In this document: in pieces, positions 51,743-61,274 of the stretch
Position numbering within the stretch: the stretch's first letter is position 1
How the letters are laid out: each line of letters opens with the position of its first letter
Assembly: GCA_902598015.1 (NCBI GenBank)
Contig: CACJZT010000003.1
Location: forward strand, 1-64,000
From: an uncultured Pelagibacteraceae bacterium
GTDB lineage: Bacteria; Pseudomonadota; Alphaproteobacteria; Pelagibacterales; Pelagibacteraceae
Direction: 5' to 3'
DNA: 64,000 bases
Notes under the pieces: model-generated
Seen by the model: only the letters and a program-made list of their open reading frames with translations
Told to the model about the DNA's origin: nothing
The model's database searches: none
Translations under genes and position numbers: made by a program

Positions 51743-53095
51743 ATGGATGGATGTTGTGGTCCTGGATATGCTAGTCCTGCAGAAGCAATAAAAGCACCAA
51801 AAGAAAAGCTTTTATATACTATAGCTATTTACACAGGGACAGGAATACAAAAACCAGACTATTTGGCAACTGTCGATGTTGATCCTCAAAGCCCCACATA
51901 TTCTAAAGTAATTCATAGACTTGAAATGCCAGGTATTGGAGATGAATTGCATCACATGGGATGGAATGCATGTTCTTCTTGTCATGGCGACTCAAAAATG
52001 AGCAGAAAATATTTATTAGTTCCAGGTGTTAGATCAAATAATATTTATGTTGTTGATACTGCATCCGATCCTAGAGCTCCAAAAATACATAAAGTAGTAG
52101 ATGGATCTGAAATAAAGAAAAAAACTAATTTATCAGGACCACACACAGTTCATTGCTTAGGTTCTGAAATTATCATTTCTTTTCTTGGAGATGCACGAGG
52201 AGAAGCGCCAGGAGGATATTTACATTTAAATAAAGATTTTGAAATTGTAGGTAGGTGGGAAAATTCAATGGGAGATATACCTTTTAGTTATGACTTCTGG
52301 TATCAACCAAGACACAATGTAATGGTTAGTTCTGAATGGGCTGCCCCAAATACTTTCATGCCTGGATTTGATTTAGAGGAAGTTGGTCATTTGAAATATG
52401 GTAGAAGACTTCATGTTTGGGATTTTAAAAAAAAAGAGCCAGTTCAAACAATGTATTTAGGTGAAGATGGTTTAATACCATTAGAAGTTAAATTTATGCA
52501 TAATCCTGACAGTAGTCATGGATTTTGTGGTGCGGCGCTAAGTGCAAATGTAATTCATTTTTGGAAATCAAAAGAAGGTAAATGGGAATGGGAAAAAATA
52601 ATTGATGTTGAAAATGAACCACATCCTGATTGGCCAATTCCTGTACCTGGAGTTATGTCGGCAATATTGGTTTCTATGGATGATAAATATCTCTATATAA
52701 ATAATTGGCTTCATGGAGATATGAGACAATACGATATTTCAGATCCACACAAACCAAAATTAACAGGCCAAGTTTGGATGGGTGGATTGTTAGGAAAGGC
52801 TCCAGAAGTAAATGGCGTTAAAATTGCTGGCGGACCCCAAATGTATCAATTATCTTTAGATGGTAAAAGAATGTATGTAACAACATCATTATTTTCTACT
52901 TGGGATAATCAATTTTATCCTGAAATAAGAAAGCAGGGTGGAGCAATGATCATGATCGATTGTGATGTTGAAAATGGTGGGATGAAAATTAATAAAGATT
53001 TTATTGTTGATTTTGGTAAAGAACCAAATGGACCTAGTAGGTGCCATGAAAGTAGATATCCAGGTGGAGATTGCACAAGCGACATCTGGCTATGA
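51743..53095 (+). CDS. mtoX: methanethiol oxidase / selenium-binding protein family (MtoX/SBP56)
   Basis: A 450-residue SBP56-family protein. MDGCCGPGYASPAEAI at the start, HHMGWNACSSCHGD (Cu/thiol site region), VHCLGSEIIISFLGDARGEAPGGY, SSEWAAPN, FMHNPDSSHGFCGAALSANV, INNWLHGDMRQYDISDP and CHESRYPGGDC at the end are typical (quoted in parts). MtoX oxidises methanethiol to formaldehyde, sulfide and hydrogen peroxide; bacterial forms are often periplasmic, but no signal peptide is visible here. Methanethiol from DMSP demethylation would be a natural substrate. It overlaps the ferredoxin gene by 4 bp (ATGA). Confidence 0.87.
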   Translation: MDGCCGPGYASPAEAIKAPKEKLLYTIAIYTGTGIQKPDYLATVDVDPQSPTYSKVIHRLEMPGIGDELHHMGWNACSSCHGDSKMSRKYLLVPGVRSNNIYVVDTASDPRAPKIHKVVDGSEIKKKTNLSGPHTVHCLGSEIIISFLGDARGEAPGGYLHLNKDFEIVGRWENSMGDIPFSYDFWYQPRHNVMVSSEWAAPNTFMPGFDLEEVGHLKYGRRLHVWDFKKKEPVQTMYLGEDGLIPLEVKFMHNPDSSHGFCGAALSANVIHFWKSKEGKWEWEKIIDVENEPHPDWPIPVPGVMSAILVSMDDKYLYINNWLHGDMRQYDISDPHKPKLTGQVWMGGLLGKAPEVNGVKIAGGPQMYQLSLDGKRMYVTTSLFSTWDNQFYPEIRKQGGAMIMIDCDVENGGMKINKDFIVDFGKEPNGPSRCHESRYPGGDCTSDIWL

Positions 53096-53457
53096 CAAAG
53101 ATTACAATCTCAAACAGAAATAACAGTGCATTTGAAGTCAGTGGAAAAAAACCTTTATTAAACGAATTAAGAGATCAAGGTGTCGATCTTCCATACGGAT
53201 GTCAGTATGGAGGATGTATTACATGTGCAGCTAAACTAATAAATGGAGAAGTAGATCAACGTTCTCAAGTTGCTTTAAATAACAGACAAATAAATGATGG
53301 ATATATTATTTTATGTGTTGCTAAAGCAAAAACAGATTGCACAATTGAGATAGGAGTTGAAAGTCATGATAAATTATACCGAAATCCTTTTCTTGATCCT
53401 TTAGAGCCACACGAATTAAAAGCAGATATTGCAAGTAAAAAGGATGAAAAAAAATAA
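53092..53457 (+). CDS. plant-type [2Fe-2S] ferredoxin
   Basis: A 121-residue ferredoxin from ATG at 53092-53094; an upstream in-frame ATG at 53071 lies inside mtoX and is rejected. Cluster cysteines are C37, C42 and C45 (LPYGCQYGGCITC) and C75 (YIILCVAKA). The style matches ferredoxins serving Rieske oxygenases or reductase modules. It overlaps mtoX by 4 bp and lies 2 bp before a CoA-binding protein gene. It could deliver electrons to the Rieske enzyme at 48936 (inference). Confidence 0.9.
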   Translation: MTKITISNRNNSAFEVSGKKPLLNELRDQGVDLPYGCQYGGCITCAAKLINGEVDQRSQVALNNRQINDGYIILCVAKAKTDCTIEIGVESHDKLYRNPFLDPLEPHELKADIASKKDEKK

Positions 53458-53459
53458 AA

Positions 53460-53909
53460 ATGAACCATAACGAACCTTATAGCGCTGAATATTTAAAAGA
53501 TATTTTAAGCTCAGTTAAGACAATTGCTATGGTTGGTGCTAGCCCAGATAAAACTAAATTTAGTTATGGTGTGCTAAGAGTTTTGCATGAGACTGGTTAT
53601 GACATGATACCTGTAAATCCTAAACCAGGTATAAAGGAAATCAGAAATTTGAAAGTTTATCCAAATTTATCTGCTATCGATAGACCAGTTGATATGGTTG
53701 AAGTATTTAGAAAATCTGAGGATCTTTATGGAATTGCTGAAGAGGCAATATCAATTGGAGCAAAAGTATTATGGGGACAAATAGGTGTAATTAATCATGA
53801 TGCAGCAAAAATTGCTGAAGATGCAGGTTTAAAAGTAGTTATGAATAGATGTCCAAAAATTGAACTCTTCAGACCATTTTGGAAACCGCGACTAGATCTT
53901 AAAATTTAA
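53460..53909 (+). CDS. CoA-binding domain protein (YccU-like), copy 1
   Basis: A 149-residue Rossmann-type protein: TIAMVGASPDKTKFSYGVLRVL (about 20-41), YDMIPVNPKPG, VDMVEVFRKSEDLYGIAEEAI, KVLWGQIGV and MNRCPKIEL. This is the stand-alone CoA-binding domain also found in succinyl-CoA synthetase alpha. Function is unknown in most bacteria. It is followed after 8 bp by a paralog, so the pair is a tandem duplication, both co-directional with mtoX and the ferredoxin. Confidence 0.85.
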   Translation: MNHNEPYSAEYLKDILSSVKTIAMVGASPDKTKFSYGVLRVLHETGYDMIPVNPKPGIKEIRNLKVYPNLSAIDRPVDMVEVFRKSEDLYGIAEEAISIGAKVLWGQIGVINHDAAKIAEDAGLKVVMNRCPKIELFRPFWKPRLDLKI

Positions 53910-53917
53910 ATCAAATT

Positions 53918-54343
53918 ATGGATACAACACTTTTAGATGAAAAAATAAAAGAACTATATTTAAGTTATAGGACGATAGCAATTGTTGGAGCAAGCCCAGA
54001 CTCAAAAAAAACTTCCAATATAATAATGAAATATTTAAGAAATACAGGTTACAAAGTTTTTCCTGTTAATCCAGTAACAGATAATAAAATAATACATGGT
54101 GAGCCAGTTTATAAAAAATTAACGGACATAAAAGATCATGTAGGAATTGTTAACGTATTTAGACCCAGCGAAGAAGTCGAGGAAATAGCAAAACAAACAA
54201 TAGAAATTGGTGCAAATGTATTATGGTTGCAATTAGGAATTCATAACGAAAATGCAGCAAAATTAGTCTCTCAAAATAAAATTTATTATATCTCTAATAA
54301 ATGTATTAAAAACGAATACGATAGATTATTCAAAACTATATAA
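53918..54343 (+). CDS. CoA-binding domain protein (YccU-like), copy 2
   Basis: A 141-residue paralog of the preceding protein: TIAIVGASPDSKKTSNIIMKYL, YKVFPVNPVTDNK, VGIVNVFRPSEEVEEIAKQTI, NVLWLQLGIHNENAAKL and ISNKCIKNEY. It keeps the nucleotide loop and the conserved cysteine near the C-terminus but has diverged widely. Two different copies side by side suggest subunits of a heteromer or distinct ligands. Confidence 0.85.
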   Translation: MDTTLLDEKIKELYLSYRTIAIVGASPDSKKTSNIIMKYLRNTGYKVFPVNPVTDNKIIHGEPVYKKLTDIKDHVGIVNVFRPSEEVEEIAKQTIEIGANVLWLQLGIHNENAAKLVSQNKIYYISNKCIKNEYDRLFKTI

Positions 54344-54382
54344 TAACAAATTATTGAGTGTGATATTAAGACCTTTTATTTC

Positions 54383-54409
54383 ATTTTAAATTTAAGATAA
54401 ATTTAAAAT
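54383..54409 (+). repeat. AT-only inverted repeat abutting a start codon
   Basis: Arms 54383-54393 (ATTTTAAATTT) and 54399-54409 (AAATTTAAAAT) form a perfect 11-bp stem with loop AAGAT. The second arm ends directly before the ATG at 54410. It could mask the start of the DUF4864-like gene, but an all-AT stem is weak and such repeats are frequent in this composition. Confidence 0.3.
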
Positions 54410-54871
54410 ATGAAATCCAAAATTTTATTTATTTTAATCACATTTTTTTATTTTAATTCTTCATTTGCCGATGTTTTAAAACCAAGTGTAAATATAGATC
54501 CGAAACAAGTTGTTTTAATTCAATTAAAGGCGTTAATGAAAAATGACAGTCCATACAAAGATAGAGGAATTGAGCAAACATGGGAATTTGCACATCCAAA
54601 TAATCAAAGGATGACAGGTCCCTTAGATAGATTTAAAAGAATGTTAAAGGGGGCTTCATACTCAATGTTGATTGATCACAAAGAAAATACAGTAACTGAA
54701 ATTTACAAATCAAGTACTATGGCAACTTATGAAGTTGTTGTTTTGGATAAGGATAAACAATATTTTAAATTTAAATGGAAAGTTGAAAAGAATAATAAAG
54801 AGGGCAATCTTTTAGATTGCTGGCTAACAACAGCAGTTTCACAACCAATACCGATGGGATCATCAATATAA
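54410..54871 (+). CDS. secreted DUF4864-like protein
   Basis: A 153-residue protein with a signal peptide (hydrophobic 4-17, cleavage after NSSFA). The mature part has VVLIQLKALMKNDSPYKDRGIEQTWEFAHPNNQRMTGPLDRF (quoted as a landmark) and a C-terminal FKWKVEKNN...LLDCWLTTAVSQPIP, matching the DUF4864 pattern as I remember it. The function is unknown; an NTF2-like periplasmic fold is likely. The stop overlaps the start of a small membrane protein gene (TAATG). Confidence 0.75.
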   Translation: MKSKILFILITFFYFNSSFADVLKPSVNIDPKQVVLIQLKALMKNDSPYKDRGIEQTWEFAHPNNQRMTGPLDRFKRMLKGASYSMLIDHKENTVTEIYKSSTMATYEVVVLDKDKQYFKFKWKVEKNNKEGNLLDCWLTTAVSQPIPMGSSI

Positions 54872-55074
54872 TGAAAAAGCCTCCAATGTATATTAGGTAC
54901 GCAATACTAATGTTTATTTTATGCTTTCCAACAATCTCATCCACTCAACTTGGATGGTATTTTTGGGGAAGTGAAGTTGGGATAAATATTGGCATGGTAG
55001 TAGGTACAATTTCTGTCATAGTTGCCGCTTATTTAATGTTCAGAATGGGCTGGCGTGACGCAGATGATGAATAA
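54871..55074 (+). CDS. small two-helix membrane protein
   Basis: A 67-residue protein from ATG at 54871, overlapping the previous stop by one base; an upstream ATG at 54817 lies inside that gene and is rejected. Two hydrophobic segments (about 6-23 and 36-56) flank a short loop with WYFWGSEVG; the end is RMGWRDADDE. No family is recognised. It is co-translated with the DUF4864-like protein, so an envelope pair is likely. Confidence 0.65.
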   Translation: MKKPPMYIRYAILMFILCFPTISSTQLGWYFWGSEVGINIGMVVGTISVIVAAYLMFRMGWRDADDE

Positions 55075-55120
55075 TAGAATTTTGTTTCGTTAGTAATTAA
55101 AATTTAGTAGGAATCTGATA

Positions 55121-57552
55121 ATGAAATCCAAAGCAAAAGTTGTTGTAGTAGGTGGTGGAGTAGTAGGAGTTAGTGCACTCTATCACTTAGCAAAAAAAGG
55201 TTGGTCAGATGTTGTTTTAATTGAAAGAAAAGAACTAACATCAGGCTCAACTTGGCATGCGGCTGGCTTATTACCATTATTTAATATGAGTTATTCTGTG
55301 GGACAACTCCATAAGTATGCAGTCAATTTATATAAAACGTTGGAAGAAGAGACAGGAAAAAATGTAGGTTTCAGTGTTGTATCTAATATTAGATTGGCAA
55401 GCACTAAAGATAGAATGGATGAATACTTTCAATACGCTGGTGTAGCTCAAACAATTGGTGTTGATGTAAAATTTTTAACACCAGATCAAGTTAAGGAAAT
55501 CTGGCCATTATGTAATACAACTGATTTAGTCGGTGCAATACAACACCCTGAAGATGGATATATTCAACCAGCTGATTTAACACAAGCTCTTGCAACAGGT
55601 GCAAGAAATAGAGGAGCAGAAATTTATAGAAATACAAATGTTGTTGGAATGAAACAAACCAAAGATGGTTGGGTTGTTGAGACAGATAAAGGGTCTATAG
55701 AGTGTGAACATATTATTTCTTGTTCAGGAAATTTTGCAAGACAAACTGGAAAGATGGTTGGATTAGATATTCCAGTTATTCCAGTAGAACATCAATACAT
55801 TGTTACTGAACCCCATCCAGAAATTCAAAAAGAAAAAAAGATGGATTACCAGAGATGGGAGTTTTAAGGGATAGTGATAGCAGATGGTATATGAGAGAAG
55901 AAGCGGGTGGATTAATTTTAGGACCATATGAAGATGGTGCACCAGCTTGTTATGTAGATGGACCATCAAAAGATTCTGAATATGAATTATTTCAGGAAGA
56001 TTTGGATAGATTGGCTCCACACATTGAAGGTGCAATACATAGAGTACCTGCATTTGGTGAAGTGGGAGTTAAGAAAGTTTATAACGGTGCAATTTGTTAT
56101 ACACCTGATGGTAACCCAATTGTTGGTCCTGCTTGGGGATTGAAAAATTTTTGGATAAATGAAGGTCATAGTTTTGGTATCACTGCAGCAGGTGGAGCAG
56201 GATGGCAACTTGCTGAATGGATTGTAGATGGTGAACCCACAATTGATATGCTTGGTGTTGAACCAAGAAGGTATGGAGATTATTGCTCTAAATCATATTT
56301 AAAAGCTAAAAATGAAGAAGCCTACAGTCACGTTTTCATAACTCACTTTCCTGATGAAGAAAGACCAGCAGCAAGACCATTAAGAACAGCGCCATGTTAT
56401 GACAGAATGAAAAATTTAGGAGCAGTGTTTGGTCAAAAATTTGGATGGGAACGACCTAATTTTTTTGCAACTGATGGAATGGAGCAAAAAGATGATTGGT
56501 CATTTAGAAGATCAAAATGGTTCAATGCAATGGAAAAAGAATGCAAAAACGTAAAAGAAAATGTTGGTCTTTTGGATATGACTGCATTTGCAAAATGTAG
56601 AATTAAAGGACCTGGTGCTGAGGAATTTTTAGATAATTTAGTTGCAAACAAATTACCAAAAAAAGTTGGAAGAATTAATTTATGTCATGCTTTAAATACT
56701 AAAGGCGGAGTTCATTCTGAATTTACTATTATGAGAGAGTCACATGATAGCTTTTATTTAGTATCAGCAGGAGCTTTCCAAAGATTAGATCATGATTGGA
56801 TTTTAAAATGGATGCCTTCAGACGGTTCAGTGCAGTTTGAAAATTTAACTAATAGTAATGGAGTTTTGGTTGTTTCAGGTCCAAAAGCAAGAGAGTTAAT
56901 GCAAAGAGTTTCAAAAGATGATTTTTCAAATGAAAACTTTAGATGGCTAAGTGCAAAAATGGTTGATGTAGGGTACGCACCAGTAAATGCTATGAGAGTT
57001 AATTTTGTTGGTGAATTAGGATGGGAACTTCATCATCCAATTGAATATCAAAATCACATTTTTGATAAACTTATGGAAGCAGGACAAGATCTTGGACTAA
57101 AGCCATATGGTATCAGAGCAATGAATAGTTTGAGAGTAGAAAAATCGTATAAATTGGTTGGAACAGAACTATCAATAGAATACTCACCTTATGAAAGTGG
57201 TCTTGATAGATTTATACATCCTAATAAAGGAAGTTTTATTGGACTTGAAGCATTAAACAAGTGGAGAGAAAAAGGTTTTGATAACAAACTTGTTACCTTG
57301 GAGGTTCATAATCCAAAAGATGCAGATGTATTAGGCAACAATCCAATTTATGAAAATGGAAGTGTTATAGGAAGAGCTACAGGAGGAGATTTTGGTTTTA
57401 GAATTGGAAAATCATTAGCATTAGGTATGGTTAAACCAGAATTAGCAAATGTTGGACAAAAACTTAAAATTGAAATATTAGGTGAGAAATATGATGCTAC
57501 AATTTTAGATGAAAGTCCTTACGATCCAGAAAACAATTTATTAAGAGCTTAA
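55121..57552 (+). CDS. dimethylglycine/sarcosine dehydrogenase, frame interrupted by a -1 shift
   Basis: Two overlapping frames (55121-55867 and the frame continuing to 57552) together encode one flavoprotein of the DMGDH/SARDH family. The first holds the FAD motif [17 protein letters not shown] (7-23) and flavin-linked H46 in [10 protein letters not shown]. The second completes the DAO domain ([19 protein letters not shown]) and adds a GcvT domain ([35 protein letters not shown]). Reading -1 at AAG (55838-55840) gives [13 protein letters not shown] and a protein of about 810 residues, the normal family length. It demethylates dimethylglycine or sarcosine, passing electrons to the ETF encoded next. 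Either a one-base A deletion or real frameshifting explains the break. Confidence 0.85.
55834..55840 (+). other. A AAA AAG slippery heptamer at the frame break
   Basis: In the zero frame the codons are GAA AAA AAG, so the heptamer A|AAA|AAG has exactly the phase of the E. coli dnaX -1 frameshift site. A -1 slip continues with GAT GGA TTA CCA GAG ATG into the downstream frame; without it translation stops at TAA 55865-55867. I see no obvious strong stem-loop or upstream Shine-Dalgarno stimulator. Confidence 0.5.
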
Positions 57553-58301
57553 TGAAAATATTAGTCGCAGTTAAAAGAGTTATTGATTACAACGTTCAAA
57601 TAAGAGTTAAAGAAGATGGTTCTGGTGTTGTTACTGACAACGTTAAAATGTCAACAAATCCACCAGATGATAATGCAATAGAAGAAGCAGTAAAAATTAA
57701 AGAGGCTGGCAAAGCTAAAGAAATAGTTGCAATTACAATCGGTGAAGAAAAAGCTCAAGAAACTGTTAGAAAAGCATTAGCTGTTGGAGCGGATAGGGGA
57801 ATACATGTCAAAGTTGATAATGTGATTGAGCCATTAGCAGTTTCAAAAATTTTGAAAAAAATTGTAGAAAAAGAAAATCCTGATTTGGTGTTTATGGGAA
57901 AACAAGCAATTGACGATGATTGCAATCAAACTGGTCAGATGCTTGCAGCTTTATTAAATTGGCCTCAAGCAACTTTTGCATCGAAAATTGAAGTTAAAGA
58001 TAATGCATTAGAAGTAACTCGTGAAATTGATGAAGGTTTAGAAACTATTGAAGTAAATGTTCCAGCTATTGTTACATGTGATTTAAGACTAAATGAACCA
58101 AGATATGCTTCGCTTCCAAATATTATGAAAGCTAAGAAAAAACCAATAGAACAGTTAAATGCTTCAGATTTAGGAGTTGATATTAATCCTAGAATCGAAC
58201 AAATTAAAGTTGAAGAACCACCAAAAAGAAAAGCTGGAATAAAAGTCGCTAGTGTAGAAGAATTAGTGCAAAAATTAAAAAATGAGGCTAAGGTAATTTA
58301 A
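57552..58301 (+). CDS. etfB: electron transfer flavoprotein beta subunit
   Basis: A 249-residue Etf[69 protein letters not shown] (quoted in parts) and [23 protein letters not shown], the dehydrogenase recognition loop. Its start overlaps the dehydrogenase stop (TAATG) and it is one base from etfA. It takes electrons from the DMGDH/SARDH-type enzyme upstream, and probably from other dehydrogenases. Confidence 0.95.
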   Translation: MKILVAVKRVIDYNVQIRVKEDGSGVVTDNVKMSTNPPDDNAIEEAVKIKEAGKAKEIVAITIGEEKAQETVRKALAVGADRGIHVKVDNVIEPLAVSKILKKIVEKENPDLVFMGKQAIDDDCNQTGQMLAALLNWPQATFASKIEVKDNALEVTREIDEGLETIEVNVPAIVTCDLRLNEPRYASLPNIMKAKKKPIEQLNASDLGVDINPRIEQIKVEEPPKRKAGIKVASVEELVQKLKNEAKVI

Positions 58302-59255
58302 ATGTCAGTATTATTAATTGCAGAACATAATAATAAAGAGGTTAGACCATTTACCTATAATGCTATAACTGCTGCTTCTCAAATAAATGAGGATCTTCAT
58401 GTTTTGGTTTTAGGTCATCAAGCTGATGATGTTGCAAAATCTTTATCTGAAGTTCCAAATGTAAAAAAAGTTATTCACGTTGATAATGAAATTTATGAAA
58501 ACTACATTGCTGAAAATTATACAGCAGCAATAATTAAGCATGCAGAAAGTTATTCACATATTGTAAGCTCAGCAAATACATTTGGTAAAAATTTAATGCC
58601 AAGAATTGCTGCATTACTAGATACTTCGCAAGTGAGCGATATAATTAAAGTTATTTCTGAGGATACTTTTTTAAGACCAATTTATGCAGGAAATGCTTTT
58701 GCTACGGTCAAAAGTAATGACAAAAAAAAATGTGTTACTATTAGACCGACGTCGTTTGACCCTGCTGATAAGAGTGGTGGATCTGCTGAAATTACAAAAT
58801 CTGATCCAGCAGAAGCTAGTTCATCAACTAAATTTCTAAAGAAAGAAGAAGTTAAGTCAGACAGACCAGAGCTTGGAACAGCTAGAATAGTGATTTCTGG
58901 TGGCAGAGGAATGCAAAATGGCGAAAATTTCAAATTAATCAGCGATATTGCAGACAAACTTAATGCAGCAATTGGAGCATCAAGAGCAGCAGTTGATGCA
59001 GGTTATATTACGAATGATCATCAAGTAGGACAAACGGGTAAAGTAGTAGTCCCAGATTTATATATTGCAGTTGGAATTTCAGGTGCGATACAGCACTTAG
59101 CAGGAATGAAAGAAAGTAAAGTTATTGTAGCTATAAATAAAGACGGTGAAGCTCCAATTTTTAGTGTCGCAGATTACGGATTAGAAGCAGATCTTTTTGA
59201 GGCTCTTCCTCAGTTTTTGTCAGAATTGAACAAATTAAACACTATACAAAAATAG
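58302..59255 (+). CDS. etfA: electron transfer flavoprotein alpha subunit
   Basis: A 317-residue EtfA with the FAD-binding C-terminal domain: [64 protein letters not shown] (quoted in parts) and [25 protein letters not shown]. The N-terminal half is the ETF fold with [19 protein letters not shown]. It pairs with EtfB to carry two electrons to ETF-QO. Confidence 0.95.
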   Translation: MSVLLIAEHNNKEVRPFTYNAITAASQINEDLHVLVLGHQADDVAKSLSEVPNVKKVIHVDNEIYENYIAENYTAAIIKHAESYSHIVSSANTFGKNLMPRIAALLDTSQVSDIIKVISEDTFLRPIYAGNAFATVKSNDKKKCVTIRPTSFDPADKSGGSAEITKSDPAEASSSTKFLKKEEVKSDRPELGTARIVISGGRGMQNGENFKLISDIADKLNAAIGASRAAVDAGYITNDHQVGQTGKVVVPDLYIAVGISGAIQHLAGMKESKVIVAINKDGEAPIFSVADYGLEADLFEALPQFLSELNKLNTIQK

Positions 59256-59279
59256 CAAATACTGTAAGAAATTATCATT

Positions 59280-60899
59280 ATGTCCAGAGAAGTGATGGAA
59301 TACGATGTTGTCATCGTAGGTGGCGGACCATCAGGACTTTCAACTGCAATTAAATTAAAGCAGTTAAATCCAGATATTAATGTCTGCCTTTTAGAGAAAG
59401 CATCTGAAATAGGTGCACACATTTTATCAGGGAACGTGTTTGAAACACGTGCTTTAGACGAACTAATACCTAATTGGAAAGAATTAGATGCTCCAATTAA
59501 AACAAAAGTTACAAAAGAAAAATTTTTATTTTTAGGAAAACGAAAATCATTAAGTTGGCCAACTTGGTTACTTCCTAAGGTTCAACAAAATCATAACAAT
59601 TATATTATAAGTCTTGCAAATCTTTGTAGATGGTTAGCAGAACAGGCTGAAGGATTAGGAGTTGAAATATTCCCAGGATTTCCAGCAAGTGAAGTTTTAT
59701 ATAATGAAGATGGATCAGTTAAAGGTATTGCAACCCAAGATATGGGTATCGACAAAGAGGGAAATAAAAAAGATACTTATGAACCAGGAATGGAATTACA
59801 TGCAAAAGTTACAGTCTTTGCAGAAGGATGCAGAGGTCACTTAGGAAAAGAATTAATTAAGAAGTTTGAGTTGGATAAAGGTAAAAATCCTCAACAATAT
59901 GGAATTGGTTTTAAAGAAATTTGGGAGATTGATGAAAAAAATCATACAGAAGGTTTAGTAATGCATACTGCTGGATGGCCTTTAGACAATAACACCTATG
60001 GTGGAAGTTTTATGTATCATGCAGAAAATAAACAAGTTTTTCTAGGTTACGTAATTGGATTAGATTACCAAAATCCTCATCTCTCACCTTTCGATGAATT
60101 CCAAAGATTTAAAACTCATCCAGATATAAAAAAAATAATTGAAGGTGGAAAAAGAATTTCTTATGGCGCAAGAGCTTTAATTGAGGGAGGTATACAGAGT
60201 TTACCTCAGATGTTTATGCCAGGTGCTTTGTTAGTTGGATGTGACGCGGGAACGTTAAATATGCCTAAAATAAAAGGGTCTCATACAGCAATGAAAAGTG
60301 GAATGATCGCTGCAGAAACAATTTATGAGCATCTTACAAAAAATATAAATTTATCTACATATGAACAAAAATTTAAAGAAAGTTGGGTTTACAAAGAATT
60401 ATATGAGGCGAGAAATGTAAAACCAAGTTTCTCTTGGGGTTTAATTCTAGGTATATTATTTACTGGAATTGACCAGATTTTATTTAGAGGAAAGCTTCCT
60501 TTCACATTAAAGCATAAACACGCTGATCATGAAGCTTTAAAACCAGCAGATAAAATGCCAAAAATTGATTATCCTAAGCCTGATAACGTTATTACTTTTG
60601 ATAAAACTAGTTCGGTTTATTTAACAGGTACAATTCATTATGATAATCAGCCAGTCCACTTAAAACTTAAAGATCCAGATATGCCAATAAAATATACTTT
60701 AGAAAAATTTGATGAGCCTGCACAAAGATATTGTCCAGCAGGAGTTTATGAAGTTCAAGAAGTAAATTCTGTTCAAAAATTTGTAATAAATGCACAAAAT
60801 TGCATACATTGTAAAACTTGTGATATTAAAGAGCCATCTCAAAATATTACTTGGGTCACACCAGAAGGCGGAGGTGGACCTAAATACGGAAATATGTAA
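59280..60899 (+). CDS. etfD: electron transfer flavoprotein:ubiquinone oxidoreductase
   Basis: A 539-residue ETF-QO. FAD motif VVIVGGGPSGLSTAIKL (about 10-26), EKASEIGAHILSGNVFE, YGIGFKEIWEI, ALIEGGIQSLPQMFMPGALLVGCDAGTLNMPKIKGSHTAMKSG (quoted in parts) and a C-terminal 4Fe-4S domain with cysteines in RYCPAGVYE and NCIHCKTCDIKEP followed by WVTPEGGGGPKY. It binds the inner membrane and reduces ubiquinone. The complete chain dehydrogenase-EtfB-EtfA-ETF-QO lies in one run. The stop is adjacent to the convergent DUF2237 gene. Confidence 0.95.
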   Translation: MSREVMEYDVVIVGGGPSGLSTAIKLKQLNPDINVCLLEKASEIGAHILSGNVFETRALDELIPNWKELDAPIKTKVTKEKFLFLGKRKSLSWPTWLLPKVQQNHNNYIISLANLCRWLAEQAEGLGVEIFPGFPASEVLYNEDGSVKGIATQDMGIDKEGNKKDTYEPGMELHAKVTVFAEGCRGHLGKELIKKFELDKGKNPQQYGIGFKEIWEIDEKNHTEGLVMHTAGWPLDNNTYGGSFMYHAENKQVFLGYVIGLDYQNPHLSPFDEFQRFKTHPDIKKIIEGGKRISYGARALIEGGIQSLPQMFMPGALLVGCDAGTLNMPKIKGSHTAMKSGMIAAETIYEHLTKNINLSTYEQKFKESWVYKELYEARNVKPSFSWGLILGILFTGIDQILFRGKLPFTLKHKHADHEALKPADKMPKIDYPKPDNVITFDKTSSVYLTGTIHYDNQPVHLKLKDPDMPIKYTLEKFDEPAQRYCPAGVYEVQEVNSVQKFVINAQNCIHCKTCDIKEPSQNITWVTPEGGGGPKYGNM

Positions 60900-61274
60900 T
60901 TAAGATAAATCGATTGCAAACTTTTTTAAGGTTTCAATTGGAATAAGCTTTAAAGTGTTTTTATGAGTTTTTTTCAAATAAATTGGACATCCTTTTCCAG
61001 CTTCTAAAGCTCGAGCATACCAGCCTGCACACACGCACCAACTATCTCCATCTTTTAAACCTGGAAAACCAAACTCAGGATGAGGTGTAATTAAATCATT
61101 GCCTGCTTCTTTACACCATTCTAAAAATTCAGTATTTACTTTTGCACAAACAGTGTGCACACCATGATCATTTTCATCTGTATTGCAACATCCGTCTCTA
61201 TACCATCCTGTCAAAGGATCATTTGAACATAACTCTAAGTCTTCGTCTAAAACGTTTTTTTGTATATCAGCCAT
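60900..61274 (-). CDS. DUF2237-family protein
   Basis: A 124-residue soluble protein with the DUF2237 pattern: NVLDEDLELCSNDPLTGWYRDGCCNTDENDHGVHTVCA (quoted as a landmark), FLEWCKEAGNDLITP and GDSWCVCAGWYARALEAG. Eight cysteines are conserved in style, so metal binding is possible. The function is unknown. Its start overlaps the stop of the 2OG-oxygenase-like gene by 8 bp. Confidence 0.87.
   Translation of the reverse strand: MADIQKNVLDEDLELCSNDPLTGWYRDGCCNTDENDHGVHTVCAKVNTEFLEWCKEAGNDLITPHPEFGFPGLKDGDSWCVCAGWYARALEAGKGCPIYLKKTHKNTLKLIPIETLKKFAIDLS

Noticed and set aside
53071-53091. Earlier start for the ferredoxin
   Set aside because: It lies inside mtoX; ATG at 53092 gives a normal ferredoxin N-terminus and a 4-bp overlap.
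55865-57552. Two separate genes for an oxidase fragment and a GcvT protein
   Set aside because: The two frames join to one continuous DMGDH/SARDH protein of normal length, and the second has no ribosome site at its first ATG (55855).
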